The position numbers were made by a program, and so were the translations under genes. A DNA stretch of 64,000 nucleotides from Galdieria partita (Eukaryota > Rhodophyta > Bangiophyceae > Galdieriales > Galdieriaceae): NCBI GenBank assembly GCA_025991245.1, contig BQMJ01000066.1, positions 62,001 to 126,000 of the forward strand. Direction: 5' to 3'. The notes beneath the pieces are model-generated. The model saw only the letters and a list, made by a program, of their open reading frames with translations, was not told the origin of the DNA and did not search any database. The number at the start of each line of letters is the position of its first letter. Positions within the stretch are counted from its first letter, which is position 1. Shown piece by piece: positions 30,276 through 41,699 of this stretch.

Positions 30276-31683
30276 AACAAGTCATAAACTGTGGACATGT
30301 ATCATTCTATTAGGACTATGGAAGTGGTGGCAGACCAATGTTTCTTATCTGATGATACGAAGAGATGACAACACAAACTTGTTTGCCGCATATCACTCTC
30401 CCGTTACTGGCTTGTCATTGCCACAACCCACTTGTAGAGAAACCACTGAGTGGTGGCAAGGAGAACAGGAAATCGACAATTTTTCCTGGAATAATGTAAG
30501 AGGAGTTAATACTATATGGAAAGTCAAGAATTTGTGTTATGCTCCCAAACGAGGTTCCTTCGTGGTGCACAAAGATGACTACAAGTTACTTCCCAAGTTT
30601 GTACGAGATTCACCCAAATTGGTACAACTCAATAATAAACCCCAGTCTTCTGCCAATACAAAGTGGATTCCGGGAGTTTCACTACTATTTGACGACTTGA
30701 GAATGGAAGAGTCAGGAGCTCATCTTTATTTTCATCTATTACCGGTGGTGAGTGCCTGGAAAATGGCACAGGAACGATGGCCAACTGAAAATATTTCGAT
30801 GACATTTCGACATTTGAAAACGAGAAAACAGGCAGATGAGCAACTACTTGATCTCTCGTTGTATCATATTCCTGAGAAACAAATTGTCGAATTGAATCAA
30901 TCTCGAATGACTGACTATGACGCCATTTGTTGGGAGCGTGTTATTCGCATAGATCAGTCATATATCGGAACTGCAGACTCCTCTGCTTTCTCTGTTTATT
31001 TAAAGAAGCTGGTTCAGGATAAATACGGTATTCAGATTCCCAAACATTGTCATCATATAAAGAGAGACAAGAAAAATCAAGTATGGATCATTCAACGAAG
31101 AGTAAGAGCTAGACAGATCATGAATATTGACCAATTGATTCACTTTCTGGAACACAAAGGCATATATCGGGAGAATATTCGTGTCTTCGATTCCCCCAAT
31201 GCAGTATGTTCATCTACAGGCTGTTTTGGTTATCCGGTATGTGACGATATCACGGAACATTCCAAGCAAACTTGTCGCAGAAGTGGTCATCGATTGGAAG
31301 AAGATATCGAGTTGTTTTCTCAAATTACTCTTCTCATATCTATTCATGGAGCTGGCAACGTACACTATCTTTGGATGCCACCCGATTCACATGTTGTGGA
31401 GATATTTCCTTATCATTTTCTTCCAACCAAAGTGTATGAAACATTTGCAAACTTGAGCACTCTCAGGTACTTTCGTTATGACGTGGAGGACCCTACTGTT
31501 TATTTGGAAAATATGGAAAAGAGAACGCATAACTTTACTGTGCATCAATGTTGGTCGGATAATAGTTGCCGTCCCAAAGTCAAGCAGCTTCCGGTTTCTT
31601 TACCACTCGAAGATAAAAGCAGTCTGGCCAGTTTATTAGAGAAAGTTATAGAATCTTGGCAAAGTACCTGCACTCAACGATAA
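30256..31683 (+). CDS. GT61-family glycosyltransferase (type II membrane)
   Basis: GT61 enzymes (EOGT, plant xylosyl- and arabinosyltransferases) act in the ER or Golgi on glycoproteins or cell wall polymers. One exon encodes 475 residues. A basic stretch and a membrane helix (LWTCIILLGLWKWW) form the N-terminal anchor. The lumenal domain carries SGAHLYFHLLPVVSAW, where the early His motif of the family lies, RRVRARQIMN and, near the C-terminus, ISIHGAGNVHYLWMPP followed by VVEIFPYHF, the clearest GT61 signature. Several Cys residues and an N-glycosylation sequon (NFT) fit a lumenal protein. Donor sugar and acceptor are not predictable. Confidence 0.82.
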   Translation: MSLKTLITSHKLWTCIILLGLWKWWQTNVSYLMIRRDDNTNLFAAYHSPVTGLSLPQPTCRETTEWWQGEQEIDNFSWNNVRGVNTIWKVKNLCYAPKRGSFVVHKDDYKLLPKFVRDSPKLVQLNNKPQSSANTKWIPGVSLLFDDLRMEESGAHLYFHLLPVVSAWKMAQERWPTENISMTFRHLKTRKQADEQLLDLSLYHIPEKQIVELNQSRMTDYDAICWERVIRIDQSYIGTADSSAFSVYLKKLVQDKYGIQIPKHCHHIKRDKKNQVWIIQRRVRARQIMNIDQLIHFLEHKGIYRENIRVFDSPNAVCSSTGCFGYPVCDDITEHSKQTCRRSGHRLEEDIELFSQITLLISIHGAGNVHYLWMPPDSHVVEIFPYHFLPTKVYETFANLSTLRYFRYDVEDPTVYLENMEKRTHNFTVHQCWSDNSCRPKVKQLPVSLPLEDKSSLASLLEKVIESWQSTCTQR

Positions 31684-31924
31684 GCTCTGAAGGGAACTAT
31701 AGTAGAAATCTGTCAACTATTTATTCTTTGAAAGTTACGAGAAGGAGAAATCGCCCGATCGGAGATTGGGATAATGATCTGCTCACTGAAGACGATATTT
31801 TAATCGAAGAGAGAAATGATCTGCAGAAATGGATCCTTGAGACCGAGTCGTTTCTTTCTACAAAATTTCACATTGTGTATTGGTTGATTGGAGGTCAAAA
31901 TTCAAGGCTGTCTGAGAGTTGACT

Positions 31925-33280
31925 ATGGCTACAAATGAAAGAGTACCCAATATATTTCCTGTGGATCCCAACTTGGAACCTACTCAACAGAAGAAGCCTC
32001 TTCACAACCGTTGGCACCCTGAAATCCCACCAGTTGCTCAAGTCAAAGTGAATTCAGTGTTTCGTGTAGAAATGATTGACTGGACTGGAGGTCAAATAAA
32101 GAATAACGATAGTGCAGAAGATATGAAGGTGGTGAATTTAACAAGATGTCACCATCTATCTGGTCCCTTTGCAGTAGTGGATGAGCAAGGTCAACCAGCA
32201 CAACCTGGAGATCTGCTTGTAGTAGAATTATGTGATTTAGGTGCTTTGCCTGGACATGAATGGGGTTATACCGGTATCTTCGATCGTGAAAATGGAGGTG
32301 GTTTTCTTACTGAGCACTTTCCAAAAGCTTCCAAAGCAATATGGGACTTTGAAGGTGTTTATGCTTCTTCACGTCATATACCAGGAGTAAGATTTGCCGG
32401 GATTATACATCCGGGAATTGTTGGAACAGCTCCTAGTAAAGAGTTGTTGGAAATATGGAATGAAAGAGAACGGAAATTGGTTGAAGAAGGTACTGAAAAG
32501 ATGACACTTGCTTCCGTATTGCATTGTCGTCCGATGGCTTTGTTACCCGAACCCAAGTATGCCTTATTGGGTTCTATCGATTCAAAGAACAGAGAGTTTA
32601 ATCGCATTGCATCGGAGGCAGCTCGTACTATTCCCGGAAGAGAAAATGGTGGAAACTGTGACATCAAAAATTTAAGTCGAGGCAGTAGAGTATATCTACC
32701 AGTATTTGTTCCGGGAGCCAACTTTTCTATAGGAGATCTTCATTTTAGTCAGGGAGACGGTGAAGTATCTTTTTGTGGTGCCATTGAAATGTCTGGTTAT
32801 GCTATTCTACGTTGTCAAATCATTCGCAATGGAATGGATCGTTATTTATCACCGATGGGTCCAACGAAGCTACATGTGAATCCTATCTTTGAAGTGGGAC
32901 CTTTGGAACCGAGATACTCAGAATATTTAGTATTTGAAGGTGTTTCTGTTGATGAACAAGGCAGACAACATTATTTAGATGCATCTGTTGCCTACAAACG
33001 GGCGGTGTTGAATTGCATTTATTACTTTACAAAGTTTGGCTATTCACCGGAGCAAATTTACTTGTTGTTGAGTTGTTGTCCTTGTGAAGGAAGAATATCT
33101 GGTATTGTGGATGTTCCCAATGCGTGTGCTACTTTAGCTGTACCAACAGCTATCTTTGAAATGGATGTGCGTCCCAAAGTTTCCGAGTTGCAACCCAGTC
33201 ATGTTCGTGTTATGCAAGTATCTCTACCGCAATGTTCGTATGATGGAAGACTTGCCACATTTACTCCTCGTTTTCGTTGA
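31925..33280 (+). CDS. Formamidase (acetamidase/formamidase family)
   Basis: The FmdA/AmdA family hydrolyses formamide to formate and ammonia and can supply nitrogen. One exon gives 451 residues, which is the full family length. Conserved stretches include HNRWHPEIPPVA, FRVEMIDWTGGQI, HLSGPFAV, PGDLLVVELCDLG, GHEWGYTGIFDRENGGGF, FAGIIHPGIVGTAPS, ENGGNCDIKNLSRGSRVYLP and FSQGDGEVSFCGAIEMSG. No signal peptide is present, so the enzyme is probably cytosolic. The bacterial and fungal forms are very similar, so lateral gain is possible, but the base composition matches its neighbours. Confidence 0.95.
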   Translation: MATNERVPNIFPVDPNLEPTQQKKPLHNRWHPEIPPVAQVKVNSVFRVEMIDWTGGQIKNNDSAEDMKVVNLTRCHHLSGPFAVVDEQGQPAQPGDLLVVELCDLGALPGHEWGYTGIFDRENGGGFLTEHFPKASKAIWDFEGVYASSRHIPGVRFAGIIHPGIVGTAPSKELLEIWNERERKLVEEGTEKMTLASVLHCRPMALLPEPKYALLGSIDSKNREFNRIASEAARTIPGRENGGNCDIKNLSRGSRVYLPVFVPGANFSIGDLHFSQGDGEVSFCGAIEMSGYAILRCQIIRNGMDRYLSPMGPTKLHVNPIFEVGPLEPRYSEYLVFEGVSVDEQGRQHYLDASVAYKRAVLNCIYYFTKFGYSPEQIYLLLSCCPCEGRISGIVDVPNACATLAVPTAIFEMDVRPKVSELQPSHVRVMQVSLPQCSYDGRLATFTPRFR

Positions 33281-33431
33281 ATCATTAAACAAAAGGACAT
33301 GTGTCTGTTGTTTTCATTGGATACATTTATATCATCGTTTCCTATACAACGTCTTTCCACAAAATCAAAGAAACACAATCATCTCCTTTTTCGTGGCTTT
33401 ATTATTCAACTGCTTTGTTACACGATGACAT

Positions 33432-35720
33432 TCAATACGATTTCTCTTCATTATCTTTTACAAAAGTTGCCAATGAGGAGGATGACGAGCCGTTTTCTTC
33501 TTTCAGAGTTTCTGATTGCTCATTCCCATGACTGTCGCTTCTACTAGGATTCCACTGCAAGGTTGATTGGGAATAGGTCGACGTATTCCATGACAACGAT
33601 GGGTGATGTGGGTTACTTTCAATGACTTGTTGTCGATGCCTTTTCTGCAAATGTCTAAAAAATCCACTATGAACAATTCTTCCTTCATTCAACGAACCCA
33701 ACTGTGATAAAATAAAGGATGCTTCCATCCCAATTTCCTCTTCTGTATACGGTTTCATTTCACCATAAGCATAACTTAAAAACTCTACAATCTTGGAATA
33801 ACTACAAACCAATGGCGATAAAGTCATACAAAGAATATAAATACGACTACACAATTCAAATTTACGACGCGTTGTTTGATAGACATTCCTATATTCCTTG
33901 TAAGGATCTTTCAGTTGATACCAAATTCCATTCGATGATTTTAACCAAAGCCTAGGTTCCATTCCATATTCAATACACCAATCCTGAATATTATTACAAC
34001 GAAAGGCTGCAGGCATCCATTGACTATTGCCTTCTTGAGGTGGAATCAATATAGCTTCCAATACAAATAAATGTTCTTCATTACGATCCAAATCTTCGAT
34101 AGCCATCATCTGACCTGTCTTGGAAGAATACAACGCAAAACGATCCACCAGCCTCCATTTCGTAATATTATCTTCCAGTAATCGATCGTATTCATTCAGT
34201 ACCGATAATTCATCAAAAAATATCACAAATTGTGATGTAAAAGAGTCTATTTCCTGTTGATCATATTCATCATCGCTCAGTTTCATATAAGGAATCCTTT
34301 TCTTATCCCTCAACTGACGTACACCAATATCTCGCCACTGCATTCCGAGTTGATTGGGCTGCTGTGACGCTGAACTATGGCTACTTTCTCTCCAATCACG
34401 AAATTCTTTCTCCCTTTCTCGGTCAATCACTTCCACAACTGCCAAACGTTCCGCTTGTAGCCGTTGTCTTCGTTTCTGAATTTTCTCTGCCTCTTCTCTT
34501 TCTTGTTCTTTTATCTTCTCTTCTTCTTGTTGTATGCTTTGCTTTTCAAGTACTCGAGACGACCTTCTCTTTGCTGTGAGAATCCAATCCTTCTTCTCAC
34601 GTTTTTCTCTTTCCTTCCCAATTCGTTCTTCTTCTGCTTCCCAACGAGGTAGCAAATCCGATGACAATCTTTTCTTCAGTTGACGATCAAGCGAATGTCG
34701 TTTCTCTTTCCAATTGAAAAGCATCTCTTGCAACTCACTGACTCCTTCCACTCGTATTTTCCATTGCGAAACTGTTCGAGTATCTTTGCCAAAACAAGGA
34801 ACGTAGTTGTTGTATTTCAATAAACAGTTTTCATCTTGTACAGTAACACTGTGAAACTCATTGGACTGTTGATTTTCTTCGATCCGTTTTCTTTTCGAGG
34901 ACCGCGTCTTCATTCCATCCGAATAGGAATGACTTTCGACACAAGACAGGCCATTGCTCTTTTCCTTGGAATTCCAAGGAATAGTACCAAAAGGTAATGG
35001 CTCTTCCATATAAATGCGACAATCATCATCAAAATACCTTGGATGGTTCAGCGGCATTCCTATATCAACACATACTTACCAATAACAATTTCTTTGCGAA
35101 TCAAAACCCAAGGGCTCCACTCGCAACTTCTCAGGTGCCATATTTCTTATATTCTCCGCTAGCGGAGTATCCAATTCAAATAATACTAGTTCTATTAACA
35201 AATACAAAGTTTCCAGTCGATCCAAAGGGTGAAGTTGAATCCAAGTTTGCCAGTCGTAAAATAAGTAACTGCTCAACCTTCCTTTTCTTCTGGAACACGG
35301 CAACCAAAAGAGTTGAGGTTTATCTACAAACAAAGGCTCGAAACACTCTCGTCGGTACTCATGCACCCACTTGACCAACGCGGGCATCCACGTATGGTCC
35401 GCTTGAAATATCAGCTGCTCTCTTCGTGGCTCTTGCAACCCCAAAAACTTGGCAATAATTTCCGCCAATAATATGCTGGATTGAGGAAACTGGATGGCAC
35501 TTTCCAGTTCCATGGGAGTCAAAGGTGGCAATTGGAGTGGTTGTGATGCCAACAAAAGTAACTTGAAAGTAGCAGGTAGTAACCATGAGTGCTAGAGAAA
35601 ATATAGTCAAGTGTTGACCAGTCAACAGAGTGTACTCACTTGAATAGTGTCAAGAGTCAATGGTGGTTGGTTCCTATCGGAATCATTGGAAACCATATCG
35701 TCATGATGAAGAGGCTTCAT
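33432..35720 (-). CDS. DDT-like and DNMT1-RFTS domain chromatin protein
   Basis: Three exons (35720-35640, 35591-35080, 35037-33432) give 732 residues. The N-terminal 200 residues resemble the DDT/WHIM region of CECR2, RSF1 and BAZ chromatin-remodelling subunits: LPPLTPMELESAI, then NMAPEKLRVEPLGFDSQRNCYWYFDDDCRIYMEEP, which is split across the second intron. A basic, Glu- and Arg-rich coiled coil follows (about residues 290-400). Residues 490-615 match the replication-foci targeting (RFTS) domain of DNMT1/MET1: LVDRFALYSSKTGQMMAI, NIQDWCIEYG and IWYQLKDPYKEYRNVYQ. No methyltransferase domain is present. Function as a chromatin adaptor is inferred from these domains. The tail is Ser-rich. Confidence 0.75.
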
Positions 35721-36186
35721 TTCATGAAGAAACGGACGGGAAATTGTACACCGACGAGTGTTGCACTGTGTGAGAGACAGTTGTATATACTGTGAAGAAT
35801 AAATAAGAAATGAAAAAAAAGGAATGGTCATGCTGTCTTCTTTTTAGGGAAGAAGAAAAGCCCTCTAAAAAAATTCAAGAGTAGATGTTTGAATGGCAAT
35901 TAGTCTCTTTCTAGAAAAGAATACTATAAAGTCTCCAAGTTGTATAGATGTATCAGTGTGTCTTTTCCTAACAAATAGTCTTTTTGAAAAAGTCTGTACA
36001 ATTATTTTGAGTTGGATATCCAACAATAGCAAAGATTCTTTTGCTTTTTTCTTCCCAATCAACGCGCCAAAAATCGAATCAGACTTCCCATTCTTTCTTA
36101 CCACAAAAAGCCAAGACCTTGTGACAACTATAGAATGTTTGAAATAATATTCATTTATTCACAATTCATATTTGTCTTTACACAAC
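35721..36186. other. Gap upstream of the DDT-RFTS gene
   Basis: About 465 bases. A further open frame to 35831 could add an N-terminal piece to the DDT-RFTS gene, but the conservative start at 35720 is preferred. The rest contains AT-rich sequence and short frames with no recognisable feature. Probably promoter and the 3' flank of the transporter gene. Confidence 0.4.
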
Positions 36187-38302
36187 TCAATGCTTTCCTG
36201 TATGGAACCACCACATCCAAAAACCAGCTATAATACGATAGATGATTGCCATCCCAATCATAACTCCAGAATAGCCCCATTCGTTGACAGATGCGAAACC
36301 AAACTGTTTCAAATAATCGACTCCTTCAACGGGATTGGGATACGGAGGAATATAGTCAGGAGATGGTGCAAATACTAGGTCACTAAATTCATTCTTCATA
36401 AAGTTGGCAAAACTAGCAAAAAAAATGAGTTCACCTATATATAATGAATGATCGCAACTTCTTACCTATAATAATTCAATGCGATATAACCTAACATTAA
36501 TACAATAGTATTAGGATCTAGTAATAAATCCTGGTAAAGTACTACTTACGGAACCATCTGAACCACCAGCCAATGTTATTCAGTGGAATAAAGAATCCTT
36601 GTACGCACATAAAAGCACCAAATACAAAAGCTCCCATGGCAATACCCACAATAAAATAGGGAACTATTGCAGCTATGACCATCATCATACTTTCAGCTAC
36701 CAACAACGATAAAAACAAAGTCCAGACAAAGAAACAATAACGACCAAACGACGAGTTCATGCCAACTAGCCAATAACATATAGTTCCAGAGACCAAAGCT
36801 AATAGAAAAACAAACGGAACATCCACCAGAAAATGAGCAATTTGATACGATAGAACATGATAAGTTCCATTGGCTCGTTCACGAACAAATATTTCCTTCT
36901 CTTCTAGATAAGCTGGAAGAACACTAATACTCATAAAGACCATAAATGCTGCCACGTAAAATAAAGCACTCGCAAAGTTTTGCATATTGGAAGCTGTCTG
37001 TGATAGTCGTAGCCATACAATACCAATCAAGATAGCCAACATGACATACATGGCAAATCTCAACCAAACAACAGCAGGGTTTCGAAGAACGTTGAGAAAA
37101 CCTCGACGAACAAGTACACTTGTTTGCCAAGGCATTGAAGTAGCAAACTGAACGTCTTTTCGTCCTATAGAAGACAATGGAGTCTGCTTCTTTACCGCAA
37201 ACTCCTCATTCTCCGTAATATTCAACTGCTTCAATCGTCGATAAAGAAAATCTGCTTTCTCACTGGTAGGCCAAGCATCTAGGATTTGATCGACTGTCTT
37301 TACATCTCCAAAGTCAGCGTTGATCAAATCAATCACCCATTCAGCAACAGAAGTATGTTGAGGAATTGAAAATCCTAGCTGTCCAAAGTGATCCAATGTT
37401 TCTTTTGGAGGACCAAAATAAGCAACACGGCCACCTGAAAGTAATAATAATTGATCACACATTTCGAAAACGTTTTCACTTGGTTGATGTATAGTACAAA
37501 CAATAGTCGTTCCACGAGTACGAGCAATGTTTCGCAAAGACTGAATGAGGTTAAAGGCAGAAGCCGAGTCTAATCCACTGGTAGGCTCATCTAAAAACAA
37601 CAAGCGAGGTGCAGAAACCAACTCTACACCCACAGATAGACGTCTTTTCTGTCCACCCGATAGTCCACGAAAGAAAACTCCACCGACTAAAAACCCATTT
37701 TAGTGATATCATAGAATAGTTAACGACAAGGAACGAAACATACCTTTAACGTTTTGTTGATTCTTCAAACCTAATATCTCCATTGCATCTTCTACTCTAC
37801 TTGCACGACATTCCTCAGAGTTGCAATAAAACTGAGCAGCATAACTAAGTGTCTCTTTAACTGTAAGTGAAGAAAATAGATGGTCGAATTGCTCCACATA
37901 TTTAGCATCTTGTTTGAAAGCAAAGGCATCTTTAGGATGACCATCAAGTGTCACAGCTCCATACACTGGAAGTTTTACTCTATCAGCAAGAGAATCTAGC
38001 AGAGTTGATTTTCCACTTCCAGAAGGACCCATAATGAATAATACTTGTCCAGGTTCCACTATTCCACTCACAGAGTTTAAGATAAGCTTTTCTCCAGCTT
38101 CAATTACTTTTGGAGACTTGGAGAAACCCAATTTACTTTTCCACGAGCTAGAACCGACTGTAACTTTTACAGTGACATTGTGCCACGCAAATAAAGCACC
38201 AGAACTTTCAGAATTTGTATTGGATACAGGTATGTCACCTTGAGGATCTTCTATACTCACGGTATACGACTCTGGTATATGACTATTCTCCACTGCGTTC
38301 AT
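36187..38302 (-). CDS. ABCG-type half transporter
   Basis: ABCG half transporters dimerise and export lipids, sterols or hormones. Four exons (38302-37744, 37686-36550, 36490-36466, 36412-36187) give 648 residues. The nucleotide-binding domain comes first: Walker A GPSGSGKST, ABC signature LSGGQKRR, Walker B LLFLDEPTSGLD and the H-loop TIHQPS. The membrane half follows with six helices, including the family's NPAVVWLRF, LYFYVAAF-like and EREIFVRERANGTY-like (EIFVRERANGTY) segments. The third exon is only 25 bases long and encodes RYIALNYY. All motifs are intact. Substrate cannot be inferred. Confidence 0.93.
36466..36490 (-). other. 25-nt microexon of the ABCG gene
   Basis: The exon lies between introns of 53 and 59 bases and contributes eight residues (YIALNYY core). 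ABCG proteins normally have NPFRYALNAL-type sequence here, so the exon is needed for a complete protein. Confidence 0.7.
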
Positions 38303-38777
38303 TTCTTAACCAAATCAAAATCAAAACTACCAAACCAATGAATGAAATTTGCCAATAGTTGAGGAATATTGTTGATTTAGAATATTTAGAATAATCGATA
38401 GTCACGTGCAACCCTCGAGAAATTCAATCATTGGACAGACGATTAAATGAGGGTGCGTTCTAGATATGTCCAACGTGGCTCCAATTGAATTCTGATAAAG
38501 CCGACGGATCGCTGCATGTGTGCTTGATGGAGATCTTCTAACATAGGTAAAAAGGTATATGTTCGAATAGCACTTACAGATGCTAGTACTTGTAACAGAT
38601 TGATGTGAAAACTATAATAGAATTCTTTTGATTTCATTCTTTCAATAAACAAGAATGGCTATGAACAAATAACTCTGGGCTACAGAATGGAATTGGCATA
38701 TTGACGTGTCCCAGAGTCAGACAATTCTTTCAAGGTGGACAACAAGTTTGAAATTTCCCTTTTCTCGCATTGATTTT
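38303..38777. other. Gap between divergent genes, possible short gene
   Basis: About 475 bases between two divergent genes. The minus strand holds open frames at 38410-38655 with acceptor-like (CTATTATAG) and donor-like (GTAAGT) signals, so a short spliced gene is possible, but I could not settle its frame and recognise nothing. It also must contain the two promoters. Confidence 0.35.
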
Positions 38778-40080
38778 ATGGAGTCAGCAAAGCCTTCTTC
38801 TCGATTTTCTTCCATTCAAAGAGTACGAGAACTATGGCTCTTAAGAGAACAGGTATGAATGAAATGAATGAAGCGTAAATATAGTGAAAATTGTATATGT
38901 TAGGCAAAAGTAAGAGCAACAGAGTTTCGGTTTCTAAGAGAGCTAGAGAATATTCTGGTGAGTAGAGAGTGCAGCTGTCTTTATTTTGTTGACTAAGTAA
39001 ATTATTTAGAATCAACATATTCTTCAGTTCAGTAAGGAAGAGAAGCCATGTATGAACAAGGTGCATTCTTTAGATAACAGTCAGGGTTGGTGACCTTTGT
39101 TAGGCATATCAACTGAATATCCATTCTTTACCATTGGAAAGGTATAGATTTAAATGAGGAACAAGTTATTTGTGATAACAAAAACTCTCAAGTCAACGAT
39201 ATTGTACCAGCAAAGGAAAGAAATTGTCGACATAGTTTGATTGCTGAAGTACAAATGATTCAGCAAAGCCGTCCTGTTACGGTTTGTATATTCAGAATAT
39301 TTGTATAGAAAATGATTCAAATATATCGGCTTTTAGGGATTATCGGAAGAATATCGATCGCTCTTGGAAGGAAATGTTGTTGTCTCGCCTCAAAGACAGT
39401 CTTGGTTTGGAGGTGATTTATGGAGACAAGTAATAGAACAACAAACAGTTTCGAATGCTTTGAGCTCTTCATTTCGTCATCAACTTGAACTTGCTCTTCT
39501 TCACTCCCAATCGATCCAATCTTCATCAACTTTAAGACCATCGATATCACATGATAGTCATTCTCTTGGAAGACATCAAGTACCAACAAGTTGGGAAGAT
39601 CTTTCTGATATTCAACGGTCGATTGACGAGATAGAACTATCAGAAGCTAGCTACAAACATTCTCTTTTGGATCAAATGAGCAAACTTCAGTCAGACATTC
39701 AGTGGATAAAATGTACTTTACAGGCTTCTTTCGACTTGCAACTGGAAATGCAACGAGAGGTTCGACAAGAAATTTCAGCAGTTTTCAATGGCTGCAAGTC
39801 GGAAACCATAGAAACTTCATTTCATTCCCAATCAATTTCAAAAGGGACTTGTATTGTATGTGCTCAAAATGTTATCGATTCGTTGTTGTATTCTTGTGGC
39901 CATATGTGTACTTGTTGTTATTGTGGAAGACAACTCATTGCAACTGGTCAGGTAAGGCTACTTTCCTATAGAAATAGAATGGGCTCATGTTATCTTTGGA
40001 AACTGAAAATATAGACTTGTCCTATTTGTCGTGCACCGGTGAAAGATGTTGTTAGAGCTTATACATGTGGAGAATGTTAA
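38778..40080 (+). CDS. RING E3 ubiquitin ligase, Neuralized/CGR-type RING
   Basis: Six exons (38778-38852, 38904-38957, 39010-39085, 39142-39281, 39337-39951, 40015-40080) give 341 residues. The N-terminus and middle are helical, Gln- and Arg-rich (REQAKVRATEFRFLRELE, SYKHSLLDQMSKLQSDI) and probably dimerise through coiled coils. The C-terminal RING reads CIVCAQNVIDSLLYSCGHMC, then CYCGRQL and CPICRAPVKDVVRAY, which matches the RING at the end of Neuralized and of plant E3 proteins of that type. The protein ends right after the RING, as in that group. The substrate is unknown. Confidence 0.8.
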
Positions 40081-40150
40081 AACCAAGTGTCCATATGAGT
40101 TAAGAAAACATATGAAGCTTTTATAAGGACTATGTAAATACAAATATTCT

Positions 40151-41036
40151 TCAGTAAACTTCCGGAACTAGCTTCGAAGCCTTGTCTTGGGCATTTTTTA
40201 GCTCTTCTGCAGGAGACAAGTCTAGAAATGCATCCAATTCTTGAATCACTTTATGATAAAAGTCCTTTGCCTATAGAGATCATTCTTCAGTCTATCTATC
40301 TTTGAATCATTTATAAAAATACCTGAGTTTGATATTTCTCATTTTGATCCGTTATCCCACGGGTATCCGATGGAATAAAGTTGGGAGTATAAGCACTGGC
40401 ATCCAACTGACTCATTGCATTGTCAATATCCACAGTATATTCTATGGCCTAATCATTTGTGTATCTGTTTATCGTTACAACCAATATTGTACTAGTCCAA
40501 TCAGTACCTTGTCTTTCAAATTATCCTCCGAAAGAAGATTGCTGACAGTTTTCATATTGGTTTTTAGACGCAATACTCGAGTACAATAATTGACACTCGT
40601 TCTTGCTTTGTCCCAGTTTGCGTTATTTAAATAACCTTCCACTGGGTCAAGTAGTTGTCTACACTAGAATGGATAAACTACTTTTTGAGATGTTCTTATA
40701 GTATTGTGTTTATCTTACTTGGATAATAGGAACCAATGCAGACTCCATCTCTGCGTTATATGCAAATACAGGAGAAACAAGACAATGGACACCAACGAGG
40801 GTAACAAGAGCCAAATAAACTTTCCGTTGCATTGGGTTGGTAGTTTTGAGCATACAAATTTGCCAAGGATGACCCATTTGGAGCTTCGTTTGCCTTTTGT
40901 AAGACCAGTATAACGTCTGAATTCTTCTGTGTGACGAACAAATCGTACGACGTAAAGGATTGCTTAAATAAGCACCCACATACTGAAAAGTTAGCGTACA
41001 TTCTCTACAGTAAACGGTTGATTTACAGTGTGGCAT
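40151..41036 (-). CDS. PsbQ'-like thylakoid lumen protein
   Basis: Four exons (41036-40719, 40663-40508, 40448-40323, 40270-40151) give about 239 residues. The first 80 residues are basic and look like a plastid transit peptide. A second, hydrophobic signal (VYLALVTLVGVHCLVSPVFA) ending in Ala-x-Ala-like sequence fits thylakoid lumen import. The mature part (about 140 residues) is four helices without Cys except two early ones, with ARTSVNYCTRVLRLKTNM, AIEYTVDIDNAM and FYHKVIQELDAFLDL. This layout fits the red algal 20 kDa extrinsic protein PsbQ', which stabilises the oxygen-evolving complex. The identification rests on layout and weak pattern, so an unrelated lumen four-helix protein is possible. 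The start codon is uncertain. Confidence 0.55.
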
Positions 41037-41699
41037 ATGAGTTATATATGATGAGAGCGATAAGTTAACCAATTCAAGAGGACAAACTATCCCTTTGGTG
41101 GAATTGGAAATTGTCCGATAAGTATTCAATCTCCCGAATACTGCCGTTGAGCATACCTTGAAAAAGGTTATAAGACCATTTGGTTAGCTTCAAAGTCCCT
41201 ATAAGGTACAACCTTCAAATAATCGTTGTCTCTTTTTGTCGTTCTATTCAAGTGATATTCTATTGGTATATTTCAGATGACAAAGTCCATTCTTGTTCAA
41301 TACATAGCAAGTTTACATTTTCAAAGTATTGAAAACTGAAGACAACTTCATTGGCTATTCACTAAAAGTATATAAAACTACAATTCCTTTTCTATTTGAA
41401 AACTGAAGACAACTTCATTGGCTATTCACTAAAAGTATATAAAACTACAATTCCTTTTCTATTCCACTTGACAATACTTTTATCTGTCAATCATTTGTTT
41501 CAATTGACGAAGAAGTTGTTGAAAATAGTTTAATGTTGTGTGTATATCGTGATATGAGTGAAAAACAAAGGCAAATTCAGTGAAATACAAGTTGTTCTAT
41601 GGCCAAAGGATTTGAAAAGAGAATTTGAATAGACTATCCGTTTCCTTGCCCGCTGTTTCTTCTTCTCTCTTGTGTGAGCTCTCTCTTGGGTGGCAGTAG
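41037..41699. other. Shared upstream region with tandem duplication
   Basis: About 660 bases lie between the divergent PsbQ'-like and UBE2S genes. It must carry both promoters. The most notable part is a perfect 67-base tandem duplication at 41329-41462. No other gene is supported. An open minus-strand frame at 41530-41757 is Arg- and Lys-rich by composition only. Confidence 0.5.
41329..41462. repeat. Perfect 67-bp tandem duplication with TATA and CCAAT-like motifs
   Basis: Two adjacent copies (41329-41395 and 41396-41462) read identically. Each holds ATTGG (a reversed CCAAT box) and, about 20 bases further, TATATAAA. The pair lies about 240-370 bases from the UBE2S start and about 300-430 bases from the PsbQ'-like start. 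It may be a duplicated core promoter or enhancer. The identity suggests a recent duplication. Confidence 0.85.

Noticed and set aside
31656-31922. Plus-strand open frame between the GT61 and formamidase genes
   Set aside because: It begins within the end of the GT61 gene, has no ATG after that gene's stop codon and runs straight into the formamidase leader. It is more likely untranslated sequence.
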